DNA from: CAVTWY01 sp963738575
GTDB taxonomy: Bacteria; Pseudomonadota; Gammaproteobacteria; Burkholderiales; Burkholderiaceae_C
DNA: 64,000 bases
Reading direction: 5' to 3'
Assembly (NCBI GenBank): GCA_963738575.1
Contig: CAVTWY010000002.1
Coordinates: 558,001-622,000, forward strand
The notes beneath the pieces were generated by a model, which saw only the letters and a list, made by a program, of their open reading frames with translations, was not told the origin of the DNA and searched no databases. The position numbers and the translations under genes were made by a program. Positions 36,228-45,138 of the stretch are shown here, in pieces (the first letter of the stretch is position 1; every line of letters starts with the position of its first letter).

Positions 36228-36256
36228 ATTGTACTCCGGGAATGCCCTCCCAGCAA
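36228..36256 (-). promoter_or_regulatory. Probable sigma-70 promoter of the rimP-nusA-infB operon
   Basis: On the minus strand TTGCTG (36256-36251) and TACAAT (36233-36228) are spaced by 17 bases. The predicted transcript starts near 36221 and runs through the attenuator-like hairpin into rimP, a leader of about 225 bases. Assigned by consensus only. Confidence 0.55.
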
Positions 36257-36418
36257 CGACCTGTCACAACAACTCGCGAGGGCCACAGCGCCGAGGCTGT
36301 CGCCGAACGCAATGCGCCCCAACTTCCAGCGCCCAAACGGCCGCAAGCGCGCGTGCGACCCGTGTCAAAATCCGCATTGGAATTGTCCCCTCTGACTGCC
36401 AACGAGCAACCGACCACC

Positions 36419-37207
36419 ATGGGTTTTCTAGCCAATAAACGCTTGTTGATCACAGGTGTCCTCAACAACCGCTCGATCGCCTACGGCATTGCACGCGCTT
36501 GCCACCGGGAAGGCGCCGAGCTGGCGTTCAGCTACCAAGGCGAACGTTTCAAAGATCGCATCACTGAATTTGCCGCTGATTTTGGGTCGTCGCTGGTGTT
36601 TGAATGCGATGTGGCCGACGACGCGCAAATTGCGATGATGTTTGCTGAGCTCGGGAAAACATGGCCCGCGTTTGATGGGTTTGTGCACGCGATTGCCTTC
36701 GCGCCGCGTGACGCCATTGCAGGCGATTTTTTAGACGGCCTTACGCGCGAGAACTTCCGCATCGCACACGATATTTCGGCCTACAGCTTTCCGGCCATGG
36801 CCAAAGCCTGCTTGCCCATGCTGCGCCCCGGCGGCGCGCTGCTGACGCTGTCGTACCTGGGCGCTGTGCGCTACGTGCCCAACTACAACACAATGGGCTT
36901 GGCCAAGGCTTCCCTGGAGGCCAGCGTGCGCTTCTTGGCACAAAGTTTGGGCGCCAAAGGGGTGCGCGTAAACGGCATCTCGGCGGGCCCCATCAAGACG
37001 CTGGCCGCATCAGGGATCAAAGACTTCGGCAAACTGCAAGCCGACTTTGCCGCAACAGCACCCATCCGCCGAACCGTCACCACCGAAGACGTAGGCAACG
37101 CTGCCGCCTTCTTGCTTTCCGACCTGGCTGCTGGCATCAGCGCCGAGATCGTCTACGTCGACGGCGGATTCAGCCAAGTCATGGGCATGGGCTCAAGCGC
37201 TGCCTGA
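36419..37207 (+). CDS. fabI: Enoyl-ACP reductase FabI
   Basis: About 262 aa, an NADH-dependent reductase of type II fatty acid synthesis. It has the SDR nucleotide-binding start LLITGVLNNRSIAYGIA, the FabI-type Tyr-x6-Lys catalytic set in NYNTMGLAKASLEASVRFLA, and SAGPIKTLAASGI near the substrate loop. The ATG at 36419 is followed by the conserved GFLANKRLL; an open extension to 36242 is not supported. It is divergent from rimP, with a shared 420-bp upstream region. It is a known triclosan target. Confidence 0.95.
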   Translation: MGFLANKRLLITGVLNNRSIAYGIARACHREGAELAFSYQGERFKDRITEFAADFGSSLVFECDVADDAQIAMMFAELGKTWPAFDGFVHAIAFAPRDAIAGDFLDGLTRENFRIAHDISAYSFPAMAKACLPMLRPGGALLTLSYLGAVRYVPNYNTMGLAKASLEASVRFLAQSLGAKGVRVNGISAGPIKTLAASGIKDFGKLQADFAATAPIRRTVTTEDVGNAAAFLLSDLAAGISAEIVYVDGGFSQVMGMGSSAA

Positions 37208-37214
37208 ACCAAGG

Positions 37215-37231
37215 CTGCCCAAAGAGGGCAG
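37215..37231. terminator. Short hairpin between convergent fabI and decarboxylase genes
   Basis: CTGCCC (37215-37220) pairs with GGGCAG (37226-37231) around AAAGA. There is no U run on either side, so it is at best a weak bidirectional terminator in the 50-bp gap between the convergent stops. Confidence 0.3.
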
Positions 37232-37257
37232 TGCAAGCAACCAACCTGCACGCCAAC

Positions 37258-39540
37258 TCACCCGGTGGGTGCCTCGGCATCCTTGGCCACGCAATCCACG
37301 CAGTACTGGTCACCGCCCTCTCCGTCTTGCACCAAACCGTGCACATCGGTGTCAAAGCCTGGAAACGCAGTGTTGAAGTCTCTGGCAAATCGCAAGTATT
37401 GAACAATCTTCTTGTTAAAACGCTCGCCGGGGATCAACAGCGGAATGCCGGGTGGGTACGGTGTCAACAGCGTGGTTGAAATGCGCCCTTCCAACTTGTC
37501 GATAGGCACGCGCTCCGTCTTGCGGTGGGCGATGCGTGAAAAGGCGTCCCACGGTTTGAGTGCGGGGTGAAGGTCCGACAAGTACATCTCGGTGGTGAGG
37601 CGAGCGATATCGTGCTTGGCGTACATCTCATGGATGGATTGGCTCAAGTCTCGCAACCCCATGCGTTCGTACTTGGGAAAAGCGCGGCAAAACTCAGGGA
37701 TCACGCGCCACAACGGCTGGTTGCGGTCGTAGTCGTCCTTGAACTGCTGCAAGGCAGTGACCAAGGTGTTCCAACGGCCTTTGGTGATACCAATCGTGAA
37801 CATGATGAAGAAGGAATACAAGCCCGTCTTCTCGACCACGATGCCATGCTCAGCAAGGTACTTGGTGACGATCGACGCAGGGATGCCCGTTTTGTCAAAC
37901 GCGCCCGACATGTTGAGCCCTGGCGTGATGATCGTGCTCTTGATCGGGTCCAGCATGTTGAACCCTTTGGCCAACGCGCCAAAGCCGTGCCACTTGTCTT
38001 TGGCGCCCAGCACCCAGTCTTTGGAGACGCCAATGCCGTCTTCGGGCAACTTGTCGGGGCCCCAGACCTTGAACCACCAACCATTTTCGCCGTCGCCCCA
38101 ATCGTTATCAACTTTGCGCATTGCACGGCGAAAATCAAGCGCTTCTTTCAAGCTCTCTTCGACCAGCGCCGTGCCCCCCGGGGGCTCCATCATGGCGGCG
38201 CAAACATCGCACGACGCAATGATGGCGTACTGTGGCGATGTGGACGAATGCATCAAGTAGGCCTCGTTGAAGAGGTGCCTGTCGAGCTTTTGTGCCTGTG
38301 CATCTTGCACCAGCACTTGCGAGGCCTGGCTCAGGCCCGCCAGCAATTTGTGCGTGCTTTGTGTGGCAAACACAATCGCGTCTTTAGGACGCGGCCGGTT
38401 CTTGCCCATCGCGTGATACGACGAATAAAACTTGTGGAAGGCCGCGTGAGGCAACCAGGCCTCATCAAAATGCAACGTCCCGATGTAACCGTCAAGCTTG
38501 GCTTTGATGGTCTCGGTGTTGTAGAGCACGCCGTCGTAGGTGCTTTGTGTCACCGTCAGCACCCGAGGTTTGACTGTCTTGGGGTCAACACCGGCCAGCA
38601 AGGGGTTTTTCTTGATCTTGGCTTCGATGGCCTCGCGCGAAAACTCGCTTTCCGGGATCGGGCCGATGATGCCGTAGTGGTTGCGCGTGGGTGTCAGAAA
38701 CACCGGCACAGCGCCGGTCATGATGATCGAATGCAAGATTGACTTGTGGCAGTTTCGGTCCACCACCACCACGTCCCCCGGCGCCACGGTGTAGTGCCAC
38801 ACCATTTTGTTGCTGGTGCTGGTGCCGTTGGTGACAAAAAAGCAATGGTCGGCGTTGAAGATGCGTGCGGCGTTTTTTTCACTCTCTGCAACCGGGCCGG
38901 TGTGGTCCAACAACTGCCCCAGCTCTTCAACCGAGTTGCACACGTCGGCGCGCAGCATGTTTTCTCCAAAGAACTGGTGAAACATGCGGCCCACGGGGCT
39001 CTTAAGAAAGGCCACCCCGCCCGAATGCCCCGGGCAGTGCCACGAGTACGAACCGTCTTGGGCGTAGTCAATCAACTGCTTGAAAAACGGCGGTGCCAAC
39101 CCGTCAAGGTAGCTCTTGGCCTCGCGAATGATGTGACGCGCCACAAACTCGGGCGTGTCTTCAAACATATGAATGAACCCATGCAGTTCGCGCAGCACAT
39201 CGTTGGGCAGGTGCTGCGAGGTGCGCGTCTCGCCGTAGATGTAGATCGGAATGTCGGCGTTCTTGAAGCGGATTTCTTCGATGAACTTGCGCAGGTTGGT
39301 CACCACGGGGTCGATCTCGGGCCCAGGGGTGAATTCGTTGTCGTCAATCGACAAAATAAAGGCTGACGCCAAACTTTGCTGCTGCGCAAACGAGCTCAAG
39401 TCACCGTAGCTCGTCACGCCCAAGACGCTGATGCCCTCTTTCTCGATGGCCTGCGCCAAGGCTCGGATGCCAAGGCCCGAGGTGTTTTCAGAGCGGTAGT
39501 CTTCGTCGATGATGACGATGGGGAAATTGAAACGCATCAT
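37258..39540 (-). CDS. Arginine/lysine/ornithine decarboxylase (PLP, fold type I)
   Basis: About 760 aa, close to the length of acid-inducible arginine decarboxylase. Residues 1-130 are the N-terminal wing domain (FNFPIVIIDEDYRSENTSGLG); the PLP domain has NGTSTSNK, HKSILHS, FDEAWLPHAAFH (PLP-Asp) and the Schiff-base Lys in ATQSTHKLLAGLSQ; the C-terminal domain ends with TPYPPGIPLLIPGE. The exact amino acid cannot be told from sequence alone; arginine is favoured by length. The ATG at 39540 has AAGGGCG upstream. It is a single gene, with no adjoining antiporter such as AdiC, so a biosynthetic polyamine role is as likely as acid resistance. Confidence 0.92.
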   Translation of the reverse strand: MMRFNFPIVIIDEDYRSENTSGLGIRALAQAIEKEGISVLGVTSYGDLSSFAQQQSLASAFILSIDDNEFTPGPEIDPVVTNLRKFIEEIRFKNADIPIYIYGETRTSQHLPNDVLRELHGFIHMFEDTPEFVARHIIREAKSYLDGLAPPFFKQLIDYAQDGSYSWHCPGHSGGVAFLKSPVGRMFHQFFGENMLRADVCNSVEELGQLLDHTGPVAESEKNAARIFNADHCFFVTNGTSTSNKMVWHYTVAPGDVVVVDRNCHKSILHSIIMTGAVPVFLTPTRNHYGIIGPIPESEFSREAIEAKIKKNPLLAGVDPKTVKPRVLTVTQSTYDGVLYNTETIKAKLDGYIGTLHFDEAWLPHAAFHKFYSSYHAMGKNRPRPKDAIVFATQSTHKLLAGLSQASQVLVQDAQAQKLDRHLFNEAYLMHSSTSPQYAIIASCDVCAAMMEPPGGTALVEESLKEALDFRRAMRKVDNDWGDGENGWWFKVWGPDKLPEDGIGVSKDWVLGAKDKWHGFGALAKGFNMLDPIKSTIITPGLNMSGAFDKTGIPASIVTKYLAEHGIVVEKTGLYSFFIMFTIGITKGRWNTLVTALQQFKDDYDRNQPLWRVIPEFCRAFPKYERMGLRDLSQSIHEMYAKHDIARLTTEMYLSDLHPALKPWDAFSRIAHRKTERVPIDKLEGRISTTLLTPYPPGIPLLIPGERFNKKIVQYLRFARDFNTAFPGFDTDVHGLVQDGEGGDQYCVDCVAKDAEAPTG

Positions 39541-39691
39541 CGCCCTTGGGCCTCGTTGAAAGTTGCAGGAGAAGAATCGCAAACCAAGCATAAAGTGTAG
39601 GGCCTAGGACGCCTGCTGGCTGGCAGTGCCGCCACGCCGGCACTCGCTACACTTCCCCTCGCGGCAGACCCTGACGTGCGGGAGCGACACC

Positions 39692-40129
39692 ATGAACTGG
39701 ACGGACTCGACTTGGTGGTGGTTGGTGGCGGGCGGGCTGGTGGCGCTCGAGCTGGTTACAGGCACCTTCTACCTGTTGATGCTGGCTTTGGGTGCCGCCG
39801 CTGCGGCGTTGGCGGCTCACTTTGGCTTCTCACTGCCCATGCAGTTGATCGCTGCAGCGCTTTTAGGAGGCGGCGCCACCTTGGCGTGGCATTTCAAACG
39901 CGCTCGAACGATGGACGTGGGTGATCGCCTGGCCCACAAGAATGTGAGCCTGGACATTGGCGAATGCGTTTTGGTCAAGCACTGGAACGCCGACGGCACC
40001 ACGCAGGTTCAATTTCGGGGTTCAACCTGGCAGGCGCGGCTGGATGGCAGCGCCATTGGGCCCGCCACCGCCGGCCAGTACCGCATCGTGGCCCTAGAGG
40101 GGAACCGCCTTATGCTCAAGGCCGACTGA
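39692..40129 (+). CDS. NfeD-like membrane protein
   Basis: A 145-residue protein with two or three N-terminal membrane segments (WWWLVAGGLVALELVTGTFYLLML, AAAAALAAHFGF, LIAAALLGGGATLAWHF) and a C-terminal NfeD/OB-fold domain (TTQVQFRGSTWQARLDG, AGQYRIVALEGNRLML). The ATG at 39692 has GGGAG upstream. It is followed after 33 bp by an SPFH/stomatin gene, the usual NfeD-SPFH pair thought to form membrane microdomain complexes. Confidence 0.9.
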   Translation: MNWTDSTWWWLVAGGLVALELVTGTFYLLMLALGAAAAALAAHFGFSLPMQLIAAALLGGGATLAWHFKRARTMDVGDRLAHKNVSLDIGECVLVKHWNADGTTQVQFRGSTWQARLDGSAIGPATAGQYRIVALEGNRLMLKAD

Positions 40130-40162
40130 ATCAACGCTCTGTCAACAGCAAAAGGACACACC

Positions 40163-41131
40163 ATGGGATTTGAAGTCTCGATCGTCTTCGCGATCATCGT
40201 CATTGCGTTCATTGTTCGGTCCATCAAGGTGGTGCCCCAGCAAAACGCCTGGGTGGTCGAGCGCCTGGGCAAATACAGCCGCACCCTCGCGCCGGGCCTC
40301 AGCTTCCTTATCCCATTTGTGGACAGGGTTGCTTACAAGCACTCGCTGAAGGAGATTCCCCTGGATGTGCCGAGCCAAATTTGCATCACAAAAGACAACA
40401 CCCAGTTGACCGTCGACGGCATCTTGTACTTTCAAGTAACCGACCCCATGCGCGCCAGCTACGGCTCGTCCAACTACATCATTGCCATCACGCAGTTGGC
40501 CCAAACCACACTTCGCTCGGTCATCGGCAAGATGGAGCTGGACAAGACATTTGAAGAGCGCAACGCAATCAACTCGGGCGTCGTGCAAGCCTTGGATGAA
40601 GCCGCGCTCAACTGGGGCGTCAAAGTGTTGCGCTATGAAATTAAAGACCTGACGCCACCGGCCGAGATCCTGAGATCGATGCAAGCCCAAATTACGGCCG
40701 AACGTGAAAAGCGCGCACTGATTGCTGCCTCGGAGGGCCGTCGGCAAGAGCAGATCAACATTGCAACCGGTGAGCGCGAAGCCTTCATCGCTCGCTCCGA
40801 GGGCGAAAAACAAGCTGAAATCAACAACGCCCAAGGCCAAGCCTCTGCCATCGTCGCTGTGGCCGAAGCCACCGCCAATGCTTTGCGGCAGGTTGCCGCT
40901 GCCATCCGCGAACCTGGCGGCGAACAAGCGGTGCAGCTCAAAGTGGCCGAGCGCGCCGTGGACGCCTACCGCGAATTGGCTCAGAAGAACAACACGATGA
41001 TCGTGCCCAACAACCTGTCAGAGGTGTCCGGCCTGATCGCCTCGGCCATGGCCATCGTCAAGAGCACGGGACCACTCTCGGGGCCGCATGCCAGCAACCA
41101 AGGCTCAACCGCTGAAAAGCTTGGCCGATGA
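40163..41131 (+). CDS. qmcA: SPFH/stomatin-family membrane protein
   Basis: A 322-residue protein with one N-terminal anchor (SIVFAIIVIAFIVRSI) and a full SPFH domain (VVPQQNAWVVERLGKYSRTLAPGL, QLTVDGILYFQV, LAQTTLRSVIGKMELD). A long Ala/Glu-rich coiled coil follows (AEREKRALIAASEGRRQEQ to ANALRQVA). It resembles QmcA (YbbK) and paraslipin. It is preceded by the NfeD-like gene, probably co-translated and acting with it. RBS AAAGGACA precedes the ATG at 40163. It may scaffold proteases or other membrane proteins. Confidence 0.93.
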   Translation: MGFEVSIVFAIIVIAFIVRSIKVVPQQNAWVVERLGKYSRTLAPGLSFLIPFVDRVAYKHSLKEIPLDVPSQICITKDNTQLTVDGILYFQVTDPMRASYGSSNYIIAITQLAQTTLRSVIGKMELDKTFEERNAINSGVVQALDEAALNWGVKVLRYEIKDLTPPAEILRSMQAQITAEREKRALIAASEGRRQEQINIATGEREAFIARSEGEKQAEINNAQGQASAIVAVAEATANALRQVAAAIREPGGEQAVQLKVAERAVDAYRELAQKNNTMIVPNNLSEVSGLIASAMAIVKSTGPLSGPHASNQGSTAEKLGR

Positions 41132-41139
41132 TCGTTGGA

Positions 41140-41145
41140 TAGAAT
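41140..41145 (+). promoter_or_regulatory. -10-like box ahead of tRNA-Ser
   Basis: TAGAAT at 41140-41145, 46 bases before the tRNA, followed by a GC-rich discriminator. The -35 is not clear (nearest TTGGCC is only 13 bases away), so the call is tentative. Confidence 0.3.
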
Positions 41146-41190
41146 CCTGGGCTTCGCGTCGCAAGCTGCACCCAGTCACTGCACGTGTCG

Positions 41191-41281
41191 GGAAGGATGG
41201 ATGAGCGGTTTAAGTCGCACGCCTGGAAAGCGTGTGTGGGTTCATAGCCCACCGCGGGTTCGAATCCCGCTCCTTCCGCCA
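41191..41281 (+). tRNA. tRNA-Ser (GGA)
   Basis: A type II tRNA of 91 bases including an encoded CCA. Acceptor GGAAGGA (41191) pairs with TCCTTCC (41271-41277); the anticodon stem CACGC/GCGTG frames the loop CTGGAAA with anticodon GGA; a long variable arm follows; the T-loop is TTCGAAT. Decodes UCC and UCU. Confidence 0.96.
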
Positions 41282-41291
41282 GCACAATGAA

Positions 41292-41317
41292 AAGAGCCCG
41301 CCAGGTGGCGGGCTCTT
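41292..41317 (-). terminator. Terminator between tRNA-Ser and the LivK-like gene
   Basis: An 11-base perfect stem AAGAGCCCGCC / GGCGGGCTCTT around a 4-base loop. On the minus strand it is followed by TTTCAT, so it should stop the LivK-like transcript; it could also stop the tRNA transcript coming from the other side. Confidence 0.75.
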
Positions 41318-41345
41318 GGCTTCAAAGCCTAAGCTTGGTCGTCAA

Positions 41346-42488
41346 TCAGCGAACAACGCCGATGGCGTCGCGCTTGCCAGCTTTGTACGTGTAAAGCGTC
41401 AAAGCGCCGTTCTTGACGTCACCCTTCTCGTCGAACGAAATGGTGCCGGTCACGCCTTTGTAGCCGCTCGTCTTTTGCAGCACGGGCAAGTAGACCTTGG
41501 GGTCGGCCGAACCGGCTTTGACCATGGCAGCGACCATCAAGTTAAGCGCATCGTAGACGTAGGGTGCGTACACCTGCACGTCGATATTGAACTTCTTCTT
41601 GTACGCCACGTAGTAGTCGTCCATGGCTTGCTTGCCAGCGCCTTCAACGCCACCAGCCTCAGCGCAAACCACTTGGCCGTCACCCATGGTGCCAGCGGCC
41701 AACTTTGGCAGCTCGCCGGTGCAAATGCCGTCACCACCCATGAACTTGGCTTCGATGCCCAGCGTCTTCATTTGGCGCAGCATCGGGCCGGCCACAGCGT
41801 CCATGCCGCCGAAGAACACCACGTCGGGCTTTTTGCCCTTCAAGGAGGTCAGGATGGCGGTGAAATCCGTGGCTTTGTCGTTGGTGAACTCACGGCCGGT
41901 AATCTTGCCGCCGCTTTTCTTGACAGCCTTTTCAAACTCATCAGCGACGCCCTGGCCATAGGCCGTGCGATCGTCGATCACGGCAATGTTTTTGCCTTTG
42001 AGTTTTTCAACGGCGTAACGGCCCAGCGTGCCACCGAGGTGCACGTCGTCAGCCACCACGCGGAAGGTGGACTTGTAGCCCTGGCGTGTGAACTTTGGGT
42101 TGGTGGCTGAGGGGCTGATTTGAGGAATGCCGGCGTCGTGGTAAATCTTGGATGCAGGAATCGAGGTGCCCGAGTTCAAGTGACCGATCACGCCGTTGAC
42201 TTTGCTGTCAACCAGTTTTTGGGCCGCAGCTGTGCCTTGCTTGGGGTCACCAGCGTCGTCTTCTGCAACCAGCTCGAATTTGACTTTCTTGCCACCGATG
42301 GTGGTACCTTTGGCGTTGAGCTCGTCGATGGCCATGCGCGCGGCGTTTTCATTGTCCTTTCCCAAGTGCGCAATGCCGCCGCTGGTCGGGCCAACGTGGC
42401 CGATTTTGACGACCATGTCTTGTGCCGCAACAGTACCGGCGAAAAGTGCTGCAGCCATGGCAGCCGTGAGTTTCAGTTTGAATTGCAT
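41346..42488 (-). CDS. livK: Branched-chain amino acid ABC transporter substrate-binding protein
   Basis: A 380-residue periplasmic binding protein. A signal peptide (MQFKLKLTAAMAAALFAGTVAAQ) is followed by a Leu/Ile/Val-binding fold: VKIGHVGPTSGGIAHLGKDNENAA, GVIGHLNSGTSIPAS, PQISPSATNPKFT and FRVVADDVHLG are family signatures. The ATG at 42488 has GGAGG seven bases upstream. Its permease and ATPase partners are not nearby, which is common for highly expressed orphan LivK/LivJ genes in Comamonadaceae. Ligand specificity is not certain. Confidence 0.93.
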   Translation of the reverse strand: MQFKLKLTAAMAAALFAGTVAAQDMVVKIGHVGPTSGGIAHLGKDNENAARMAIDELNAKGTTIGGKKVKFELVAEDDAGDPKQGTAAAQKLVDSKVNGVIGHLNSGTSIPASKIYHDAGIPQISPSATNPKFTRQGYKSTFRVVADDVHLGGTLGRYAVEKLKGKNIAVIDDRTAYGQGVADEFEKAVKKSGGKITGREFTNDKATDFTAILTSLKGKKPDVVFFGGMDAVAGPMLRQMKTLGIEAKFMGGDGICTGELPKLAAGTMGDGQVVCAEAGGVEGAGKQAMDDYYVAYKKKFNIDVQVYAPYVYDALNLMVAAMVKAGSADPKVYLPVLQKTSGYKGVTGTISFDEKGDVKNGALTLYTYKAGKRDAIGVVR

Positions 42489-42698
42489 TCAGTAACCTCC
42501 AATGAATGGATGAAAGCGTGTTTGAGAACGGGTTTTCTCAACGGCTCGGACGATACTCCAAATCGACGCTGGGTTTCTACCGACAAACGCGAACCTTTGG
42601 GGTTGGCGCACCTTGACAGCCGTCTCGGCCAAAGAACGCCCAAGTTGGCTGCGTGGGTCAACAACGGATGAGGCGGCTGCTTGGATGACGGGGTCGAT

Positions 42699-42737
42699 GG
42701 CCCCTTCAAGTCTCACCATTCAGGGGTGAAAGGGGCC
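42699..42737. other. Hairpin downstream of the DUF2486-like gene
   Basis: GGCCCCTTC (42699-42707) and GAAAGGGGCC (42728-42737) form a stem with one bulged base, about 10 bp beyond the stop codon at 42748. There is no U run on either strand, so it is a possible transcript-end structure rather than a clear terminator. Confidence 0.3.
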
Positions 42738-42747
42738 CAACGACGGC

Positions 42748-43152
42748 TCACGTCACTGCGCGCACTCGGTCAAGCTCTTGCTTGACGGCCCGCTCGATCA
42801 CTTCTCTGAGCGATTGAGACACAGCCTCGCGTGCAGCCAACGCAAAGTCTTGCGTCAGCTTTGACAGGACCGGGGACAACGCCGCACCCAGTTGGTGTTC
42901 GATCATCAAGTCGATTTGCCGCTGAACATCCGCCAAAATGCGCTCGCTCAATTGCGCTTCGTTCAAGGTCGACGCATGGGGGGACAACGATTGGGGCTCG
43001 AAGGCGCTGGTGCCGCGACTGGCGGCCTCCACCATGGGATGCGGGGCAACCATGGTGTCCAGCATCGGTTTTGGCAGTGCAGGCTCGTCATCGCGCTGAA
43101 GCTGCAAAACGTCCGTCAAAACGGGCACCGAAGGCTGCCGGCGACTTGTCAT
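42748..43152 (-). CDS. Hypothetical protein, DUF2486-like, downstream of holC
   Basis: A 134-residue soluble protein. The N-terminal third is proline-rich and variable (RQPSVPVLTDVLQLQRDDEP); the C-terminal two thirds are helical (LSERILADVQRQIDLMIEHQLG, LREVIERAVKQELDRVRAV), suggesting a coiled-coil or helical bundle. It starts at the ATG at 43152, overlapping the holC stop as ATGA, so the two are co-translated. Proteins at this position in Burkholderiales carry the DUF2486 name; I assign it from context and the PVLTDV motif. Function unknown; a link to the replisome is only suggested by position. Confidence 0.8.
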   Translation of the reverse strand: MTSRRQPSVPVLTDVLQLQRDDEPALPKPMLDTMVAPHPMVEAASRGTSAFEPQSLSPHASTLNEAQLSERILADVQRQIDLMIEHQLGAALSPVLSKLTQDFALAAREAVSQSLREVIERAVKQELDRVRAVT

Positions 43153-43625
43153 GAGGCACCTCTGGATTCATCGGGGCGTGCCGTGTTCTTTGATGACGCC
43201 CCGATGGCGTGATTGCTCAAATCTACCGTCAGCGCCTTGTAGCGACGCCATCGGTTGGCACCCGCTGCGCGGTCGGCCGGATCGGTCGAAACGATGTCGA
43301 TCACGCGCGCAAACGCGGACAGCGACGGATGAACCCCGTCGCCCAGGTTGACCAGAACTTCGCACTGCACGGCGCTTTCCGGTGCCTCCACCAGCCAAAT
43401 CGGGGTTCGTCGCGATCGGGGATGCGCCGTGCGACCCCCCACCAAACAAACGTGCGGAACAAAGCTTCCAGGCTCCAAAGTCCACAAATCGGCGTCCAGA
43501 CGCGTCAGCGTCGCAGCGTCACCTGTGACGGCCACCCGCGAGTTTTTGGCCAAGGCCTTGTGCAGCAACCGAATGGTGTGGCTGAATTTGTCGACAACGC
43601 CGCTGTGAAACTCGACTTTGAGCAT
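43149..43625 (-). CDS. holC: DNA polymerase III subunit chi
   Basis: About 158 aa, the clamp-loader accessory subunit that contacts SSB. It begins MLKVEFHSGVVDKFSHTIRLLHKALA, with VAVTGDAATLTRLDADLWTLEPGSFVPH and LVNLGDGVHPSLSAFARVIDIVS as the chi signature. The ATG at 43625 lies 20 bp after pepA. It is followed by the DUF2486-like gene with a four-base overlap. pepA-holC is a conserved pair. Confidence 0.93.
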   Translation of the reverse strand: MLKVEFHSGVVDKFSHTIRLLHKALAKNSRVAVTGDAATLTRLDADLWTLEPGSFVPHVCLVGGRTAHPRSRRTPIWLVEAPESAVQCEVLVNLGDGVHPSLSAFARVIDIVSTDPADRAAGANRWRRYKALTVDLSNHAIGASSKNTARPDESRGAS

Positions 43626-43645
43626 GCAAGATTTGGGTCGCTTGG

Positions 43646-45109
43646 TCAGTGGGCCTGCGCCAACAGGTAATGGGTCAAGAGGCCGACCGGTCGGCCTGTC
43701 GCACCCTTGGCAGGCCCACTCTTCCACGCCGTGCCTGCAATGTCCAGATGCGCCCAACGATACTTACTTGTGTAACGTTTGAGGAACATCGCAGCCGTGA
43801 CCGAACCACCCGCGCGCCCTGCAATGTTGGCCATGTCGGCAAAATTGCTTTTCAGCCCTTCGTCGTACTCAGCGGCCAGTGGCATGCGCCAGGCTGGATC
43901 GATGGCGGCTTGCCCTGCCGCAAGCAATGCATTGGCCAAAGCGTCGTCAGGGCTGAAAAGACCCGACAAGTGGTGTCCCAAGGCAATGACGCAAGCGCCC
44001 GTGAGGGTGGCGATGTCCACCACCGACGCCGGTTTGAAGCGTTCCGCATAAGTCAACGCGTCGCAAAGAATCAGCCGCCCTTCCGCGTCGGTGTTCAAGA
44101 CTTCGATGGTCTGGCCCGACATGCTCTTGACGACATCGCCCGGCTTCAAGGCATTGCCCGCTGGCATGTTCTCGCAGGTAGGGATCAGTGCCACGACGTT
44201 GATGCTGGGTTTGAGCTCACCGAGCGCCGCCATGGTGCCCAACACGCTTGCCGCGCCGCCCATGTCGAACTTCATTTCATCCATCTCGGCACCGGGCTTG
44301 AGCGAAATCCCACCCGTGTCAAAAGTGATGCCCTTGCCCACCAACACGTGCGGCGCTGCTTTGGAGGCGGCCCCGTGGTACTGCATGACGATGAAGCGCG
44401 GGGGCTCGGTTGAACCTTGCGCCACCGACAAGAACGACCCCATGCCCAGGCGCTCAATCTCCTTGCGCCCGAGCACCTGCACCTTGAAACCGTAGCGCTT
44501 GGCGATGCGTTTGGCTTCCTCACCCAGGTAGGTGGGCGTGCAATGATTGCCAGGCCGATTGGCCAATTCCCGCGCCGTCGTGACGCCCAACGCAATGGCA
44601 TTGCCGCGTGACACGCCCGCCTTGACTTGCGCGGCCTGCGCTTTGTCGCCCAGAACCGATACCTTGGCAAGACTGTTGACTGCCACCGCACTGGGTTTGG
44701 TGTGGCGGTACAGGTACGTGGCGTCAGCCGCAGCGCTGGTCAAGGCCTGCGCATGGGCTTCGCCCAGCCCTTGTGTCGCTGACACCATTGCGACGGCAGC
44801 GTGCTTGGCACCAGCGGGCAACATCGCAAACGCAACCGCACAAGCTAGTTTGAACGCTTTTGCCGAATCGTCGGCCGCCACCACAACTGCCAGGCGTGAC
44901 ACCCGAAGGCCTGCGGGGCGATGCACGTAGAGCTTGCTGCCACCGCGGAGGGCCAAGTCACCGTGCGCAATGGCCTCGGTCAACAACTTGGCCACAGGGG
45001 CGTCAAGTGCTTTGGGCAATGTCGCTGGCACCAGCACCACCACCAAGGCGTCGGCTACCACCGCTGATAGTCCCCCTGCCCCCAACGCCAGAAATTGAAC
45101 GTCCACCAT
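43646..45109 (-). CDS. pepA: Leucyl aminopeptidase
   Basis: A 487-residue M17 aminopeptidase. The dinuclear metal and catalytic residues are visible: VGKGITFDTGGISLKPG (Lys and Asp), KFDMGGAASVLG (Asp), and the family signature NTDAEGRLIL. It removes N-terminal residues from peptides, and in E. coli also takes part in site-specific recombination and regulation. The ATG at 45109 lies only 29 bp from the divergent lptF start, so their promoters must overlap or lie in each other's coding sequence. holC follows. Confidence 0.95.
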   Translation of the reverse strand: MVDVQFLALGAGGLSAVVADALVVVLVPATLPKALDAPVAKLLTEAIAHGDLALRGGSKLYVHRPAGLRVSRLAVVVAADDSAKAFKLACAVAFAMLPAGAKHAAVAMVSATQGLGEAHAQALTSAAADATYLYRHTKPSAVAVNSLAKVSVLGDKAQAAQVKAGVSRGNAIALGVTTARELANRPGNHCTPTYLGEEAKRIAKRYGFKVQVLGRKEIERLGMGSFLSVAQGSTEPPRFIVMQYHGAASKAAPHVLVGKGITFDTGGISLKPGAEMDEMKFDMGGAASVLGTMAALGELKPSINVVALIPTCENMPAGNALKPGDVVKSMSGQTIEVLNTDAEGRLILCDALTYAERFKPASVVDIATLTGACVIALGHHLSGLFSPDDALANALLAAGQAAIDPAWRMPLAAEYDEGLKSNFADMANIAGRAGGSVTAAMFLKRYTSKYRWAHLDIAGTAWKSGPAKGATGRPVGLLTHYLLAQAH

Positions 45110-45138
45110 AATTGGCTTCCCTTGCTAATGATCGCTTG

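Noticed and set aside
42489..42747. Possible small gene between the LivK-like and DUF2486-like genes
   Set aside because: No good start or ribosome-binding site; short frames on both strands look non-coding. Only a hairpin near 42699-42737 is notable.
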